A DNA stretch of 64,000 bases from Colwellia sp. PAMC 21821 (GTDB lineage: Bacteria; Pseudomonadota; Gammaproteobacteria; Enterobacterales; Alteromonadaceae): assembly GCF_002077175.1 (NCBI RefSeq), contig NZ_CP014943.1:434001-498000 (forward strand). Direction: 5' to 3'. The number at the start of each line of letters is the position of its first letter. Position 1 is the first letter of the stretch. Of the stretch, positions 1-7,807 are shown piece by piece. The translations under genes and the position numbers were made by a program. The notes under the pieces were generated by a model. That model made no database searches. It was not told the origin of the DNA and worked only from the letters and a program-made list of their open reading frames with translations.

Positions 1-1
1 A

Positions 2-1324
2 CAAGATTGGTGGCAAGCAACATGTGATGCCGTTCAACAGCTCAAACTAGCGCATCCTGCGTTATTAGCCTCAGTAAAAGCAGTGGGTTTATCAGGACAA
101 ATGCATGGTGCAACTTTACTCGATGCCGATAATAAAGTGATCAGGCCTGCTATTTTATGGAACGATGGTCGAAGTGAAGAACAATGTAAAACCCTTGAAG
201 CAGCAGAGCCTAACAGCCGTAAAATTACCGGTAATATTGCGATGCCCGGTTTTACAGCCCCGAAGCTTTTGTGGGTGAAGGAAAACGAACCGGAAAACTT
301 CTCTAAAATTGCAAAAGTGTTATTACCCAAAGATTATGTGCGCTTTTTAATGACTGGTGACTTTGCATCAGACATGTCTGATAGCTCTGGCACCTTATGG
401 CTAGACGTTGCTAATCGCTGCTGGTCAACCCCGATGTTAGCGGCAACCTATTTAACCCAGGCACATATGCCTCTCCTTTATGAAGGAACAGAAGTTACCG
501 GTAACCTTTTGCTTAGCGTAGCCAAAGCTTGGGGGCTCGATGAAGTACCTGTTGTTGCTGGTGCGGGTGATAATGCAGCAGGAGCGGCAGGCATTGGTGT
601 TATAAAACCGAACCAAGCTTTTCTATCGCTTGGTACTTCGGGGGTTTACTTTGTAGCAAATGATCAGTATCAGTCCAATCCTGACAATGCAGTTCATACT
701 TTTTGTCATTGCATAGAAAATACTTGGCATCAAATGTCGGTGATATTAAGCGCCGCTAGTTGCCTATCTTGGGTCACTCGCTTAACTGGTTTTGAAAATG
801 AACTAGCGTTATTAAATGAGATTGAGCAATGCGACTTTACTCAACCCTGTAGTGTGCTTTTCTTGCCCTACTTATCTGGTGAACGTACACCACATAACAA
901 CCCTTCGGCAAAAGGCCTATTTTTCGGCTTAGATCACAATTCAAACGCAGCCACGCTTGGTCGTTCTGTTTTAGAAGGTGTGGCTTTTGCTTTTGCAGAT
1001 GGACAGCAAGCACTTTTAAATTCAGGCAGCTTAATCGACGAAGTCTCCGTGATAGGCGGCGGCTCAAAAAGCCCATTATGGGGTAAAATTTTAGCCAGTG
1101 TACTTAACAGGCCTTTGACTTACAGAGAAGGTGGCGAAGTTGGTCCTGCTTTTGGCGCAGCCAGGTTAGCACGAATAGGGGTTGAAAAATCATTACCAGC
1201 CAGTGTATGTAAAAGCGGTAAGGTCAAGTTGATCATTGAACCCGATACCGAAATGCAAAAGTATTACAGCGTGCAATACAAAAAGTACCAAGAAATATAT
1301 GAAAGTATTAAAAAACACTTTTAA
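2..1324 (+). CDS. xylB: Xylulokinase, 5' end outside the window
   Basis: Phosphorylates D-xylulose to xylulose-5-phosphate with ATP, the entry step from xylose into the pentose phosphate pathway; cytoplasmic FGGY-family sugar kinase. The reading frame is open from base 2, so the roughly 45 N-terminal residues, including the first catalytic aspartate, lie upstream. Visible family signatures are GLSGQMHGA, WNDGR, MPGFTAPKLLW, LLPKDYVR, GAGDNAAGA (second catalytic Asp, codon at 569-571), LSLGTSGVY and LPYLSGERTPHNN. These follow E. coli XylB nearly segment by segment. An internal GTG at 83 (start of GLSGQMHG) is not the true start because the family sequence continues upstream of it. Its operon partners (xylA, transporter, regulator) would be to the left and are not seen. 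Confidence 0.96.
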   Translation, partial: QDWWQATCDAVQQLKLAHPALLASVKAVGLSGQMHGATLLDADNKVIRPAILWNDGRSEEQCKTLEAAEPNSRKITGNIAMPGFTAPKLLWVKENEPENFSKIAKVLLPKDYVRFLMTGDFASDMSDSSGTLWLDVANRCWSTPMLAATYLTQAHMPLLYEGTEVTGNLLLSVAKAWGLDEVPVVAGAGDNAAGAAGIGVIKPNQAFLSLGTSGVYFVANDQYQSNPDNAVHTFCHCIENTWHQMSVILSAASCLSWVTRLTGFENELALLNEIEQCDFTQPCSVLFLPYLSGERTPHNNPSAKGLFFGLDHNSNAATLGRSVLEGVAFAFADGQQALLNSGSLIDEVSVIGGGSKSPLWGKILASVLNRPLTYREGGEVGPAFGAARLARIGVEKSLPASVCKSGKVKLIIEPDTEMQKYYSVQYKKYQEIYESIKKHF

Positions 1325-1361
1325 TAAGCCCAGATAACTTGATTATGCTAGAACGGCTAAT

Positions 1362-1838
1362 TCATGATGAAAACTTATTGTCACTAATAACCACAGTGCC
1401 AGCCATTTTGTCATGCCAGCCCTGCTTTTTGTTGTCCCAAGCAATCCAAAAAAAACCTAAACCTAATGCAAGTATTGAAACATAGTAGCCCAAATAACGA
1501 ATAACACATTGCTTGGCACTTGGTTTTTTACCGGTTTTTTCATCAACGATTTTTGCCGACACTGCCATTTTACCTGGCGTTGCTGATTTATAAATCCAGA
1601 ATAAAATAACCGCGATTATAGGTAATAAGTAAGTGATTATAAAATCAGTCCAGCCTTGAACCGAACCATCAGAGTCGAAATACTCAGCACCATAAATTAA
1701 ATATAAAAATGGGTATGTCAGCAATATTACACAGATTGAATCAATGACACTTGCGCCTAATCTCGGCCAAAAACCGACATATTGAACAGTTTTAATATCC
1801 ACCGCTAGCTCCGACTCTGTCATATCAGGTTCTGTCAT
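1362..1838 (-). CDS. RDD family inner-membrane protein
   Basis: A 158-residue membrane protein of the RDD family (PF06271). The name motif is visible as RLGASVID near residue 27, followed by a hydrophobic segment (VILLTYPFLYLIY), a second pair around residues 68-85 (TYLLPIIAVILFWIY) and 115-130, and the typical ending WHDKMAGTVVI. A polar loop with TPGKMAVSAKIVD sits in the middle, also family-typical. The start ATG at 1838 has a weak AGG about 8 nt upstream. The molecular function of most RDD proteins is unknown; some have been linked to ion transport. It is convergent with xylB, and the gap between them holds no clear terminator. Confidence 0.85.
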   Translation of the reverse strand: MTEPDMTESELAVDIKTVQYVGFWPRLGASVIDSICVILLTYPFLYLIYGAEYFDSDGSVQGWTDFIITYLLPIIAVILFWIYKSATPGKMAVSAKIVDEKTGKKPSAKQCVIRYLGYYVSILALGLGFFWIAWDNKKQGWHDKMAGTVVISDNKFSS

Positions 1839-1975
1839 TTTATTGCCTTTATTACTTAAATATTTATATGCGTAAGTTAAGTTGTAAAGCTGTATTAAGC
1901 CTAATGACTATTGGCAAAAGTACGATTTACAACTTAGTGCTAAGCAATGAAGTGGCGAGTATTAATATTAATTTC

Positions 1976-2800
1976 TTATTCAATGAACTCTGTAGCAATA
2001 TTTTCGAAGGCGGTTGTAGACCAATAATTTAGAGCTTGGCCGATACCGTCATACATTACCGTTAATTCTTTTTTACCTAATGGTTGCTGGTAAAATGCTG
2101 TGTATTGCTGTATTTCTTGCTCGGTTAATTGGTCATAAATAAAATAAGAAACCATGATCATTTGTTGCTCTAAAGCCGGTCTCATCATAAGTTCCATTTG
2201 TGACATTTGCGCTTGAATTTGGGCTTCATCAACACCTTGACCTGGGTTTGCTACCATTAAACCTTCAATTGTACCTTTTGCTACTGCCATGACAATTTTC
2301 AACGAATGATCCACTAAGTTGGTTACTTCTACAAAATTTCTAATCACCTTTACGCGTGATGTAGTCGGTGGGGTAGTTTGTAGTGTTGCCATATAAGTCA
2401 TAAAGTCTTGATTGAAACTTGGTGCAGAGGCTTTTAACTCAGCCGCTTTTATTCTTCGCGCTAAATCACTGTTTAACCATGTCAGTAACTTTTGCATTTC
2501 ATTGGCAGAGAAATTGTCTTTTACATGCTCAGAAACAACGAGTTTTACATCCTCAAATTGCCAAGCATTTAATAATAAATCCATCACCTTTTGTGATTGT
2601 GCCGGGTCTTTAGCTGTCATTTGCATTTGCTGATTCATGGCACTCATTTGCGCAGGAATACTGTTAAGCGCAGAATCAATACCAGAAAGTGCCATATATT
2701 GCGTTACCTCTGCATCACTTATGGTTTTAGCAGCACTCAGTTGGCTAAATGTTGTGAACAGTAAAAATAAAACAGTATAAAGTGAATTAAATTTTTTCAT
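1976..2800 (-). CDS. DUF2059-type secreted protein
   Basis: A 274-residue predicted periplasmic protein. The frame is open to 2938, but AAGGA lies 6 nt before the ATG at 2800, and from there the protein begins with a classic signal peptide (MKKFNSLYTVLFLLFTTFSQLSAA), so 2800 is chosen; ATG 2806 is too close to the same Shine-Dalgarno. The mature part is helical, rich in Gln and Met, and contains the pattern SANEMQKLLTWLNSDLARRI, then a C-terminal LTEQEIQQYTAFYQQPLGKK block; these two copies of 'act on the tail of a helix pair' pattern are typical of DUF2059 (PF09832). The function is not known. No operon partner is apparent. Confidence 0.7.
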   Translation of the reverse strand: MKKFNSLYTVLFLLFTTFSQLSAAKTISDAEVTQYMALSGIDSALNSIPAQMSAMNQQMQMTAKDPAQSQKVMDLLLNAWQFEDVKLVVSEHVKDNFSANEMQKLLTWLNSDLARRIKAAELKASAPSFNQDFMTYMATLQTTPPTTSRVKVIRNFVEVTNLVDHSLKIVMAVAKGTIEGLMVANPGQGVDEAQIQAQMSQMELMMRPALEQQMIMVSYFIYDQLTEQEIQQYTAFYQQPLGKKELTVMYDGIGQALNYWSTTAFENIATEFIE

Positions 2801-3083
2801 TTTCATTCCTTGAATTTTATAAGTGGGTTTCATTAAAAGCTCGCTTTTAGCACAGTAAACCATAGCACAGAGTCTTATTAATTCACTGAAATATTTTATT
2901 TTTAGCTTGTGTAGTTTCTCGACGCTTATTATCCTCAAAATATTACCTTAAAAATGAAGCAGGTATAAATCATTGAAAATACAGTTGATCAACATCTAGG
3001 AATTAACTAACCTATCGGCTCAAGCTTCAAACTGCCCTGTCTAACGCCATGTCAGCTAATTAATATAAAGGAATAATAAACGC

Positions 3084-3746
3084 ATGCTGAAAAGTTACCG
3101 TCCATCACTAAAGAAATATTTAATAACCGTGTTATTAATAGGTTTAACGGGTTGTTTTAACGCTGATCCTGCCGTGGAAGCGGTAAATGCTTATGTTGAA
3201 AAGCAAAAAATAGATAAAACACAAAATGATTGGAAAACAAAACTAGAAAAACCTGAAATAGTAACGTTCAATCCTGAAGCGCAATATTTTTGGGACTTAG
3301 AAACTACAGAAGGAAAATTAGTGGTTAAGTTACTCCCAGAAACTGCGCCAATGCATGCAACAAGCACTATTTATTTAACCAAACTTGGCTTTTATGATGA
3401 CTTAATTTTCCATCGTGTGATCTATAAGTTTATGGCTCAAGGTGGCGATCCGTTAGGTAATGGTAGAGGTGATCCTGGCTATAAATATGCGGGGGAATTT
3501 GAAGGTGCATTAAGTCACGATAAGCCAGGGTTATTAAGTATGGCAAATTCAGGACCCAATACTGACGGCAGCCAGTTTTTTCTTACTTTTGCTGCAACTC
3601 CTTGGTTAGATGGCAAGCATACTATTTTTGGTGAGGTAGTTGAGGGGTTAGACACAACATTGCCGGCAATTGAAAGTTTAGGCAGTCGTTCTGGTCGCAC
3701 ACAAAAAGAAGTAAAAATTATTAAAGCGACTATTCGCGTAGAATAA
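3084..3746 (+). CDS. Cyclophilin-type peptidyl-prolyl isomerase, lipoprotein
   Basis: Catalyses cis-trans isomerisation of peptide bonds before proline, helping envelope proteins fold. The first 24 residues are a lipoprotein signal (lipobox LTGC, Cys24), so the enzyme is tethered to a membrane facing the periplasm. The cyclophilin domain runs from about residue 70 to the end: FHRVI with the catalytic Arg, [26 protein letters not shown], and [13 protein letters not shown] linker of about 45 charged residues separates lipid anchor and enzyme. At 220 residues it is a normal size for the single-domain lipoprotein form. AAAGGA is present but about 12 nt before the ATG, longer than usual. Confidence 0.93.
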   Translation: MLKSYRPSLKKYLITVLLIGLTGCFNADPAVEAVNAYVEKQKIDKTQNDWKTKLEKPEIVTFNPEAQYFWDLETTEGKLVVKLLPETAPMHATSTIYLTKLGFYDDLIFHRVIYKFMAQGGDPLGNGRGDPGYKYAGEFEGALSHDKPGLLSMANSGPNTDGSQFFLTFAATPWLDGKHTIFGEVVEGLDTTLPAIESLGSRSGRTQKEVKIIKATIRVE

Positions 3747-3792
3747 TTTCGCTAAATTTATAAAACGTCTAATAGATACTATTTTTATAAAT

Positions 3793-3826
3793 AACAGCAG
3801 GGAAAGATTTCACTTACCCTGCTGTT
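3793..3826. terminator. Bidirectional terminator hairpin
   Basis: A perfect 10-bp stem (AACAGCAGGG / CCCTGCTGTT) with a 14-nt loop lies between the convergent cyclophilin and DUF2999 genes. The minus-strand side is followed by a T-rich stretch (TTATTTATAAAAATA), so it should mainly end transcription of the DUF2999 gene. Confidence 0.75.
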
Positions 3827-3835
3827 GCTTAATTA

Positions 3836-4096
3836 TTACGGATTTTCTTTATTTAAGGTTGCCTTAGCGGCTTCGACTTTCGAAAAGTCTAAACCTAACT
3901 CATTAACCGCTTCTTCAATTAAACCTGGGTTTGATATTAGTAACATCATTAATGCTTGTAATTTTTCTTGTGGGATACCCAACTGCTGTACTGTTGCCAT
4001 AGCCATTATTGGGTTTTCTGTTAGCGCTTGAAATACCGCTTTAGTTTGCTCGTCACTAACGTTATGTTCTTTTAAAATTGCAATAATTGGGTTCAT
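3836..4096 (-). CDS. DUF2999 family protein
   Basis: An 86-residue all-helical cytoplasmic protein of family DUF2999 (PF11212), found in Vibrio, Shewanella and relatives. Recognisable parts are the N-terminal MNPIIAILKE, the middle block IPQEKLQALM, and the ending LGLDFSKVEAAKATL. The frame also allows a TTG one codon earlier, but the ATG at 4096 has AGGA with a 6-nt spacer and matches the family N-terminus. Function unknown. Its neighbours give no clue; it is transcribed alone toward the hairpin at 3793-3826. Confidence 0.85.
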   Translation of the reverse strand: MNPIIAILKEHNVSDEQTKAVFQALTENPIMAMATVQQLGIPQEKLQALMMLLISNPGLIEEAVNELGLDFSKVEAAKATLNKENP

Positions 4097-4248
4097 CAAA
4101 TTTCCTATTTACTTACTTGTTTATAATTCTTAATTTGTCGTTCTAGCAACTTAACCGCTAGCGTCGATTGCGTTTTGGTTATTCTATCATTGCTGCATTT
4201 AATGTAAAAAGGTGATCACTACCTTCAAAATTTAGCAGCATACTTTAT

Positions 4249-5448
4249 CTAACTACGCTTGTTTTTAGGCACATAATTTAAAATTGACACGGGAACCACT
4301 TTTTTAACTGGAAACTCTTCAAACTCCCGGCGCTCAATAACATGGCCTAAGTTACTTTCAATTGCACAGAGGTTTCTAAAGTTGTCTTTAGCGACAAAAG
4401 ATACCGCTTCGCCATTTTTTCCTGCACGACCTGTACGGCCGATACGGTGAGTATAGTCGTCTACTTTATCAGGTAAGTCATAATTGACCACGCGAGCCAG
4501 TTCGCCAATATCGATACCACGAGCTGCGATGGCCGTGGCAACTAGAAAGTCAATTTTACCGGCTTTAAAATCATTCAAAATTTGTTCGCGTATGGCTTGG
4601 GTTCGGCCACTGTGAATTGACTCAGCCTTAATGCCACGCTTTTCTAATTGACTAACAAGCTTTGCCGCACCATGTTTTGTTTCAATAAAAATAAGGGCTT
4701 GCTGCCATTGTTGTTCTTTAATCAAGTAACTCAATAAGGCTGACTTGTTGCCTTTATCTACCGTTACTAACCATTGTGCTATTTTCGGTTTTGAATCACT
4801 ATTTTTAGCAATAGCAATTTCCGTGGCATGATGAAGTGTTCTTTTAGCCAACGCTCTAACATCGTCAGAAATAGTGGCTGAGAATAATAAATTTTGGCGT
4901 TTTTCTGGTAAGCGTTCAATAATTTTATTGATGTCATCAATAAAGCCCATATCGAGCATTCTATCGGCTTCATCAAGTACAAAAGCTTCAAGTTGATCGA
5001 AATAAACCGCCCGCTGATGCGCCATATCGAGCAGTCGACCTGGGGTTGCTACCAAAATATCAATGCCCCAAATTAAGCGCTGCTTTTGCGGTTCTATTTC
5101 AGTGCCGCCATACATCGCCATAGAGCTTATGTTTAAATATTTACTATATTGAGCAATGTTAGCTTCAACTTGAACCGCTAACTCGCGAGTTGGTGTTACG
5201 ATTAATACTCGAATGCGTTTGCCACGTAAATTACGCTCAGTATCACTTTCACCAGCATGTAATTTTTCTAATAACGGCAAGACAAAACTTGCGGTTTTTC
5301 CTGTGCCGGTTTGCGCTGCGGCAATGACATCTTTACCAGATAAAATAACCGGTATAGCACGCTTTTGTATGTCAGTGGGTTGACGATAATCTAAATCAGC
5401 TATCGCATTTACTATCGGGTTTGACAACCCAAGCTGGGAAAATGGCAT
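4249..5448 (-). CDS. DEAD-box RNA helicase, RhlE type
   Basis: ATP-dependent RNA helicase that unwinds short duplexes, probably in ribosome assembly or cold-linked RNA turnover. All core motifs are seen in order: Q motif (PTDIQKRAIP), I (AQTGTGKT), Ia (PTRELA), Ib (TPGR), II (DEAD), III (SAT), IV (ALIFIET), V (ATAIAARGIDI) and VI (HRIGRTGR). Motif V normally reads TDxAARG; here the Asp is Ala by a single base (GCC for GAC). The basic C-terminal tail is short, about 40 residues. The start ATG at 5448 gives MPFSQLGLS, which fits RhlE N-termini, with AAGAG 7 nt upstream; the extra upstream codons are unlikely. 399 residues. SrmB-like function cannot be excluded. Confidence 0.92.
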   Translation of the reverse strand: MPFSQLGLSNPIVNAIADLDYRQPTDIQKRAIPVILSGKDVIAAAQTGTGKTASFVLPLLEKLHAGESDTERNLRGKRIRVLIVTPTRELAVQVEANIAQYSKYLNISSMAMYGGTEIEPQKQRLIWGIDILVATPGRLLDMAHQRAVYFDQLEAFVLDEADRMLDMGFIDDINKIIERLPEKRQNLLFSATISDDVRALAKRTLHHATEIAIAKNSDSKPKIAQWLVTVDKGNKSALLSYLIKEQQWQQALIFIETKHGAAKLVSQLEKRGIKAESIHSGRTQAIREQILNDFKAGKIDFLVATAIAARGIDIGELARVVNYDLPDKVDDYTHRIGRTGRAGKNGEAVSFVAKDNFRNLCAIESNLGHVIERREFEEFPVKKVVPVSILNYVPKNKRS

Positions 5449-5590
5449 TAAAAATCTCTTTAGGTTTATAGCTAGCATGAAGGCTAACAACAAGCCCGCT
5501 CAAAATTGTCGGCGATTATAACATTCACTTTCGTTTAATGTAATTTTTTAAGTGCCAACGTCTAGTTAAAATTGCTGATATAATTATTTA

Positions 5591-5606
5591 TATATAGCGC
5601 TATATA
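5591..5606. promoter_or_regulatory. 16-bp perfect palindrome, possible operator
   Basis: TATATAGCGCTATATA is a perfect palindrome 72 nt before the GIY-YIG-like gene. It could be a repressor site or part of a promoter; no regulator can be assigned. Confidence 0.3.
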
Positions 5607-5677
5607 ACGGTTGGTATTTAGCTTTTATGAATTTATTGAAATCACTTTATGGATCATAACTATAGGTTAATTATTTG

Positions 5678-6010
5678 ATGGGAAATACTGCGCAAGGAAC
5701 CAGCAGCACGAATATTACCTATGGTAATGTTTATGTCATGACACATTCATTTTTTAGCGATGTTATTAAAATCGGCTGTACGCCTATTGATCCAATTCAG
5801 CACGCAATTACGTTGTCTGAAAATACCATTGGCGACTATACGGTGGTATTTTCACTTCAATGTAAAAATCCATGTAATGTTAAAAAACAAATTCGCCAAT
5901 ATTTACATGCTAAAGCATACGTTAACGAATTTTATCAAGTACCTGCAGAGGTTGCAGAGCGACTTCTAAAACGTGAAGCATTAAGAATACCTATGCTCAG
6001 CGATGTGTGA
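5678..6010 (+). CDS. Small GIY-YIG/T5orf172-like protein, probably inactive
   Basis: A 110-residue protein resembling the T5orf172/MUG113 branch of the GIY-YIG nuclease fold. The visible match is GNVYVMTHSFFSDVIKIGCTPIDP (first strands and the YIG-like KIG), followed by a helix, a VFSLQCKNPCNVKKQIRQYL segment, and NEFYQVP, which corresponds to the conserved EFF motif with the metal-binding Glu. The catalytic Arg of this family usually falls six residues after the KIG helix start (dPxxRA); here that place reads DPIQHA, with His. Cutting activity is therefore doubtful. The ATG at 5678 is preferred over the TTG one codon earlier; the ribosome-binding site (AGGT) is weak. No prophage or restriction genes adjoin it. 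Confidence 0.65.
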   Translation: MGNTAQGTSSTNITYGNVYVMTHSFFSDVIKIGCTPIDPIQHAITLSENTIGDYTVVFSLQCKNPCNVKKQIRQYLHAKAYVNEFYQVPAEVAERLLKREALRIPMLSDV

Positions 6011-6280
6011 ACTATCACGACTCTCAATAGTTAGACCTAAAATAAGCAGACTTAAATATTACCATCTAAATGTGTTCTACATGTACTGTAACAACCTATT
6101 TAACAACCTTTTCATAGGACCTTTATTTATTTCGCCACGCCTGTAAATCGCTTAGCCAATAGACTAACAGCATCAACAAAATTCAGCTAAATCAATTATT
6201 AAATCAATCTCGTTAATGTGCTTAGAATTGCCGCCAAAATACAGCTTACAAGTGTGTTAAATCTACTTCAAGCCACAGGT
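6011..6280. other. Intergenic stretch without recognised genes
   Basis: AT-rich sequence between the GIY-YIG-like gene and a possible small gene. I see no strong hairpin with a T-tract and no RNA gene. Confidence 0.4.
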
Positions 6281-6466
6281 TTATGGTTCTATTTGTATGG
6301 GGTGGCATTGCTGATCACCGTAGTAATTATTAGGGTAATTACATGCAACTTGTTGCTGCGACTTCACGTCAGTACTACGTTGATGAGTTAAATTCAATAA
6401 GGTTTGAATGTTTTCACTCATGTTTGCGCCGATGTTTACGCCGATATTTAAAATTAAGCTTTTCAT
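6281..6466 (-). CDS. Possible small protein of unknown function
   Basis: A 61-residue reading frame with a good AAGGA Shine-Dalgarno 7 nt before the second of two tandem ATG codons. The sequence begins MKSLILNIGVNIGANMSENI and ends Pro/Gln/Asn-rich with two Cys. It is not a shadow of a gene on the other strand. No family recognised; the N-terminal repeat NIGVNIGAN is its only notable feature. It lies upstream of nothing on its own strand except a gene-free stretch, so it would be a single-gene transcript. Support comes only from the start signal. Confidence 0.4.
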   Translation of the reverse strand: MKSLILNIGVNIGANMSENIQTLLNLTHQRSTDVKSQQQVACNYPNNYYGDQQCHPIQIEP

Positions 6467-6608
6467 CATTTATTCCTTTTAATTAGATATACCTCCATTA
6501 TTGCTTAGTTAGTTAATCCAGTAAATTTGATAAAATCAATAAAGTCGTTCTAAAATACAGATTAATAAAACCCGAACTCACATGTCTAAACGGTCACGTT
6601 TACAAGTT

Positions 6609-7511
6609 TCAACCGCACTTTTTAGCTAACTCTTGGTTAAATATATCCCTTAACATTGTCAGCTCGTTAGTTCTTACATAGTTAGGACGAATAACTAACG
6701 ATATGGTTCGATGCGGCCCCGGTTCGTTTAAATGTATTGCCCTAATTTCTGACTCGTTATAAATCAGCTGATCTAACGCCATTTGCGGCACTAAGGTCGT
6801 ACCTAATTTACCCGCAACCATTTGAATTAAGGTATGTAAGCTTGCTGAATCAAAGTCGCTGTCTTGTTTGTCGTTTTGCATGCTACAGGCCGCTAATGCG
6901 TGATCTTTTAAACAATGGCCATCTTTTAATAGCATAAGTTTGTCTATTTCTAATTCTTCACTGGTTATTTCTTTTAGTTGACTCGGGCACTCGTCTTTAT
7001 GACTGACCCAGTAAAAATCTTCTTGCCAGAAATTAAAACTCATTAAACCTTCTATAGGAAATGGCAGCGCCAGCACAGCAGCGTCAATATCACCTCGCCT
7101 GACCATATCGACTAATACTTGCGATTGATCTTCAATTATTTTCAATTTAAAGCAGGGATGCTGACGCCTAACTTCGGGTAATACTTTAGGTAATAGATAC
7201 GGACCTATTGTAGGAATAACACCAATGTTCATAGGGTTAATAAACGGCTGTTTATTTGACTGCGATATTTGTAAAAGTTCGTCAATTTCTATCTTGATCG
7301 TTTTTGCTTTATTTAAAATTAACCGACCATGGTTAGTGACTAACACTTGTTTGTTATTACGCTCAAAAATGGTGCTACCTAACTGTTTTTCAAGCTCAAT
7401 AATGGCCGTACTTAATGCAGATTGTGAAACATTACAGGCATCAGCGGCCTTTTTAAAATGTAAGGTCTTTTCAACAGCAAGCGCATAATGTAGTTGTTTA
7501 AGTGAAATCAT
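6609..7511 (-). CDS. oxyR: Hydrogen-peroxide sensor OxyR (LysR family)
   Basis: LysR-type regulator that senses H2O2 through a reversible disulfide and activates peroxide-defence genes. The winged helix-turn-helix is at the N-terminus (FKKAADACNVSQSALSTAIIELE). The redox pair is intact: GHC at residue 200 and AAC at residue 209, nine apart as in E. coli OxyR Cys199/Cys208, in the segment LLKDGHCLKDHALAAC. Length 300 is normal. It is divergent from katG, sharing a 296-bp control region, which strongly supports the assignment. Two extra cysteines (near residues 26 and 120) are outside the redox loop. Confidence 0.95.
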   Translation of the reverse strand: MISLKQLHYALAVEKTLHFKKAADACNVSQSALSTAIIELEKQLGSTIFERNNKQVLVTNHGRLILNKAKTIKIEIDELLQISQSNKQPFINPMNIGVIPTIGPYLLPKVLPEVRRQHPCFKLKIIEDQSQVLVDMVRRGDIDAAVLALPFPIEGLMSFNFWQEDFYWVSHKDECPSQLKEITSEELEIDKLMLLKDGHCLKDHALAACSMQNDKQDSDFDSASLHTLIQMVAGKLGTTLVPQMALDQLIYNESEIRAIHLNEPGPHRTISLVIRPNYVRTNELTMLRDIFNQELAKKCG

Positions 7512-7659
7512 AATTTTCTATTTTAGTTACCTGTGATCGCGATAGGTTGTGGTTGATAGATATTAACGAACATAAAACTCAGTTTAATCAGTTTTTTATC
7601 TCACTGTAAGACTAACTTTATCTTCAAATAAAGCATTCTTAATTTTCAACTTACAAACC

Positions 7660-7683
7660 ATTGATTTAATTTATAAAATCAAT
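7660..7683. promoter_or_regulatory. Inverted repeat in the oxyR-katG control region
   Basis: Arms ATTGATTT and AAATCAAT flank an 8-bp AT-rich centre, 136 nt before the katG start. The length and T-N11-A character fit a LysR-type site, so OxyR is the obvious candidate, but the classic ATAG-N7-CTAT spacing is not evident. Confidence 0.45.
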
Positions 7684-7807
7684 ACATTCAAAAAACAGAA
7701 CACTATCTTCCATTCAATCGATTATCAAAAATAACCGTTCAGCACTATGCTTAATCACATTGATTCCTACAAGTGAATCAACAGTCATAAAATGCTGAGG
7801 AAATAAA

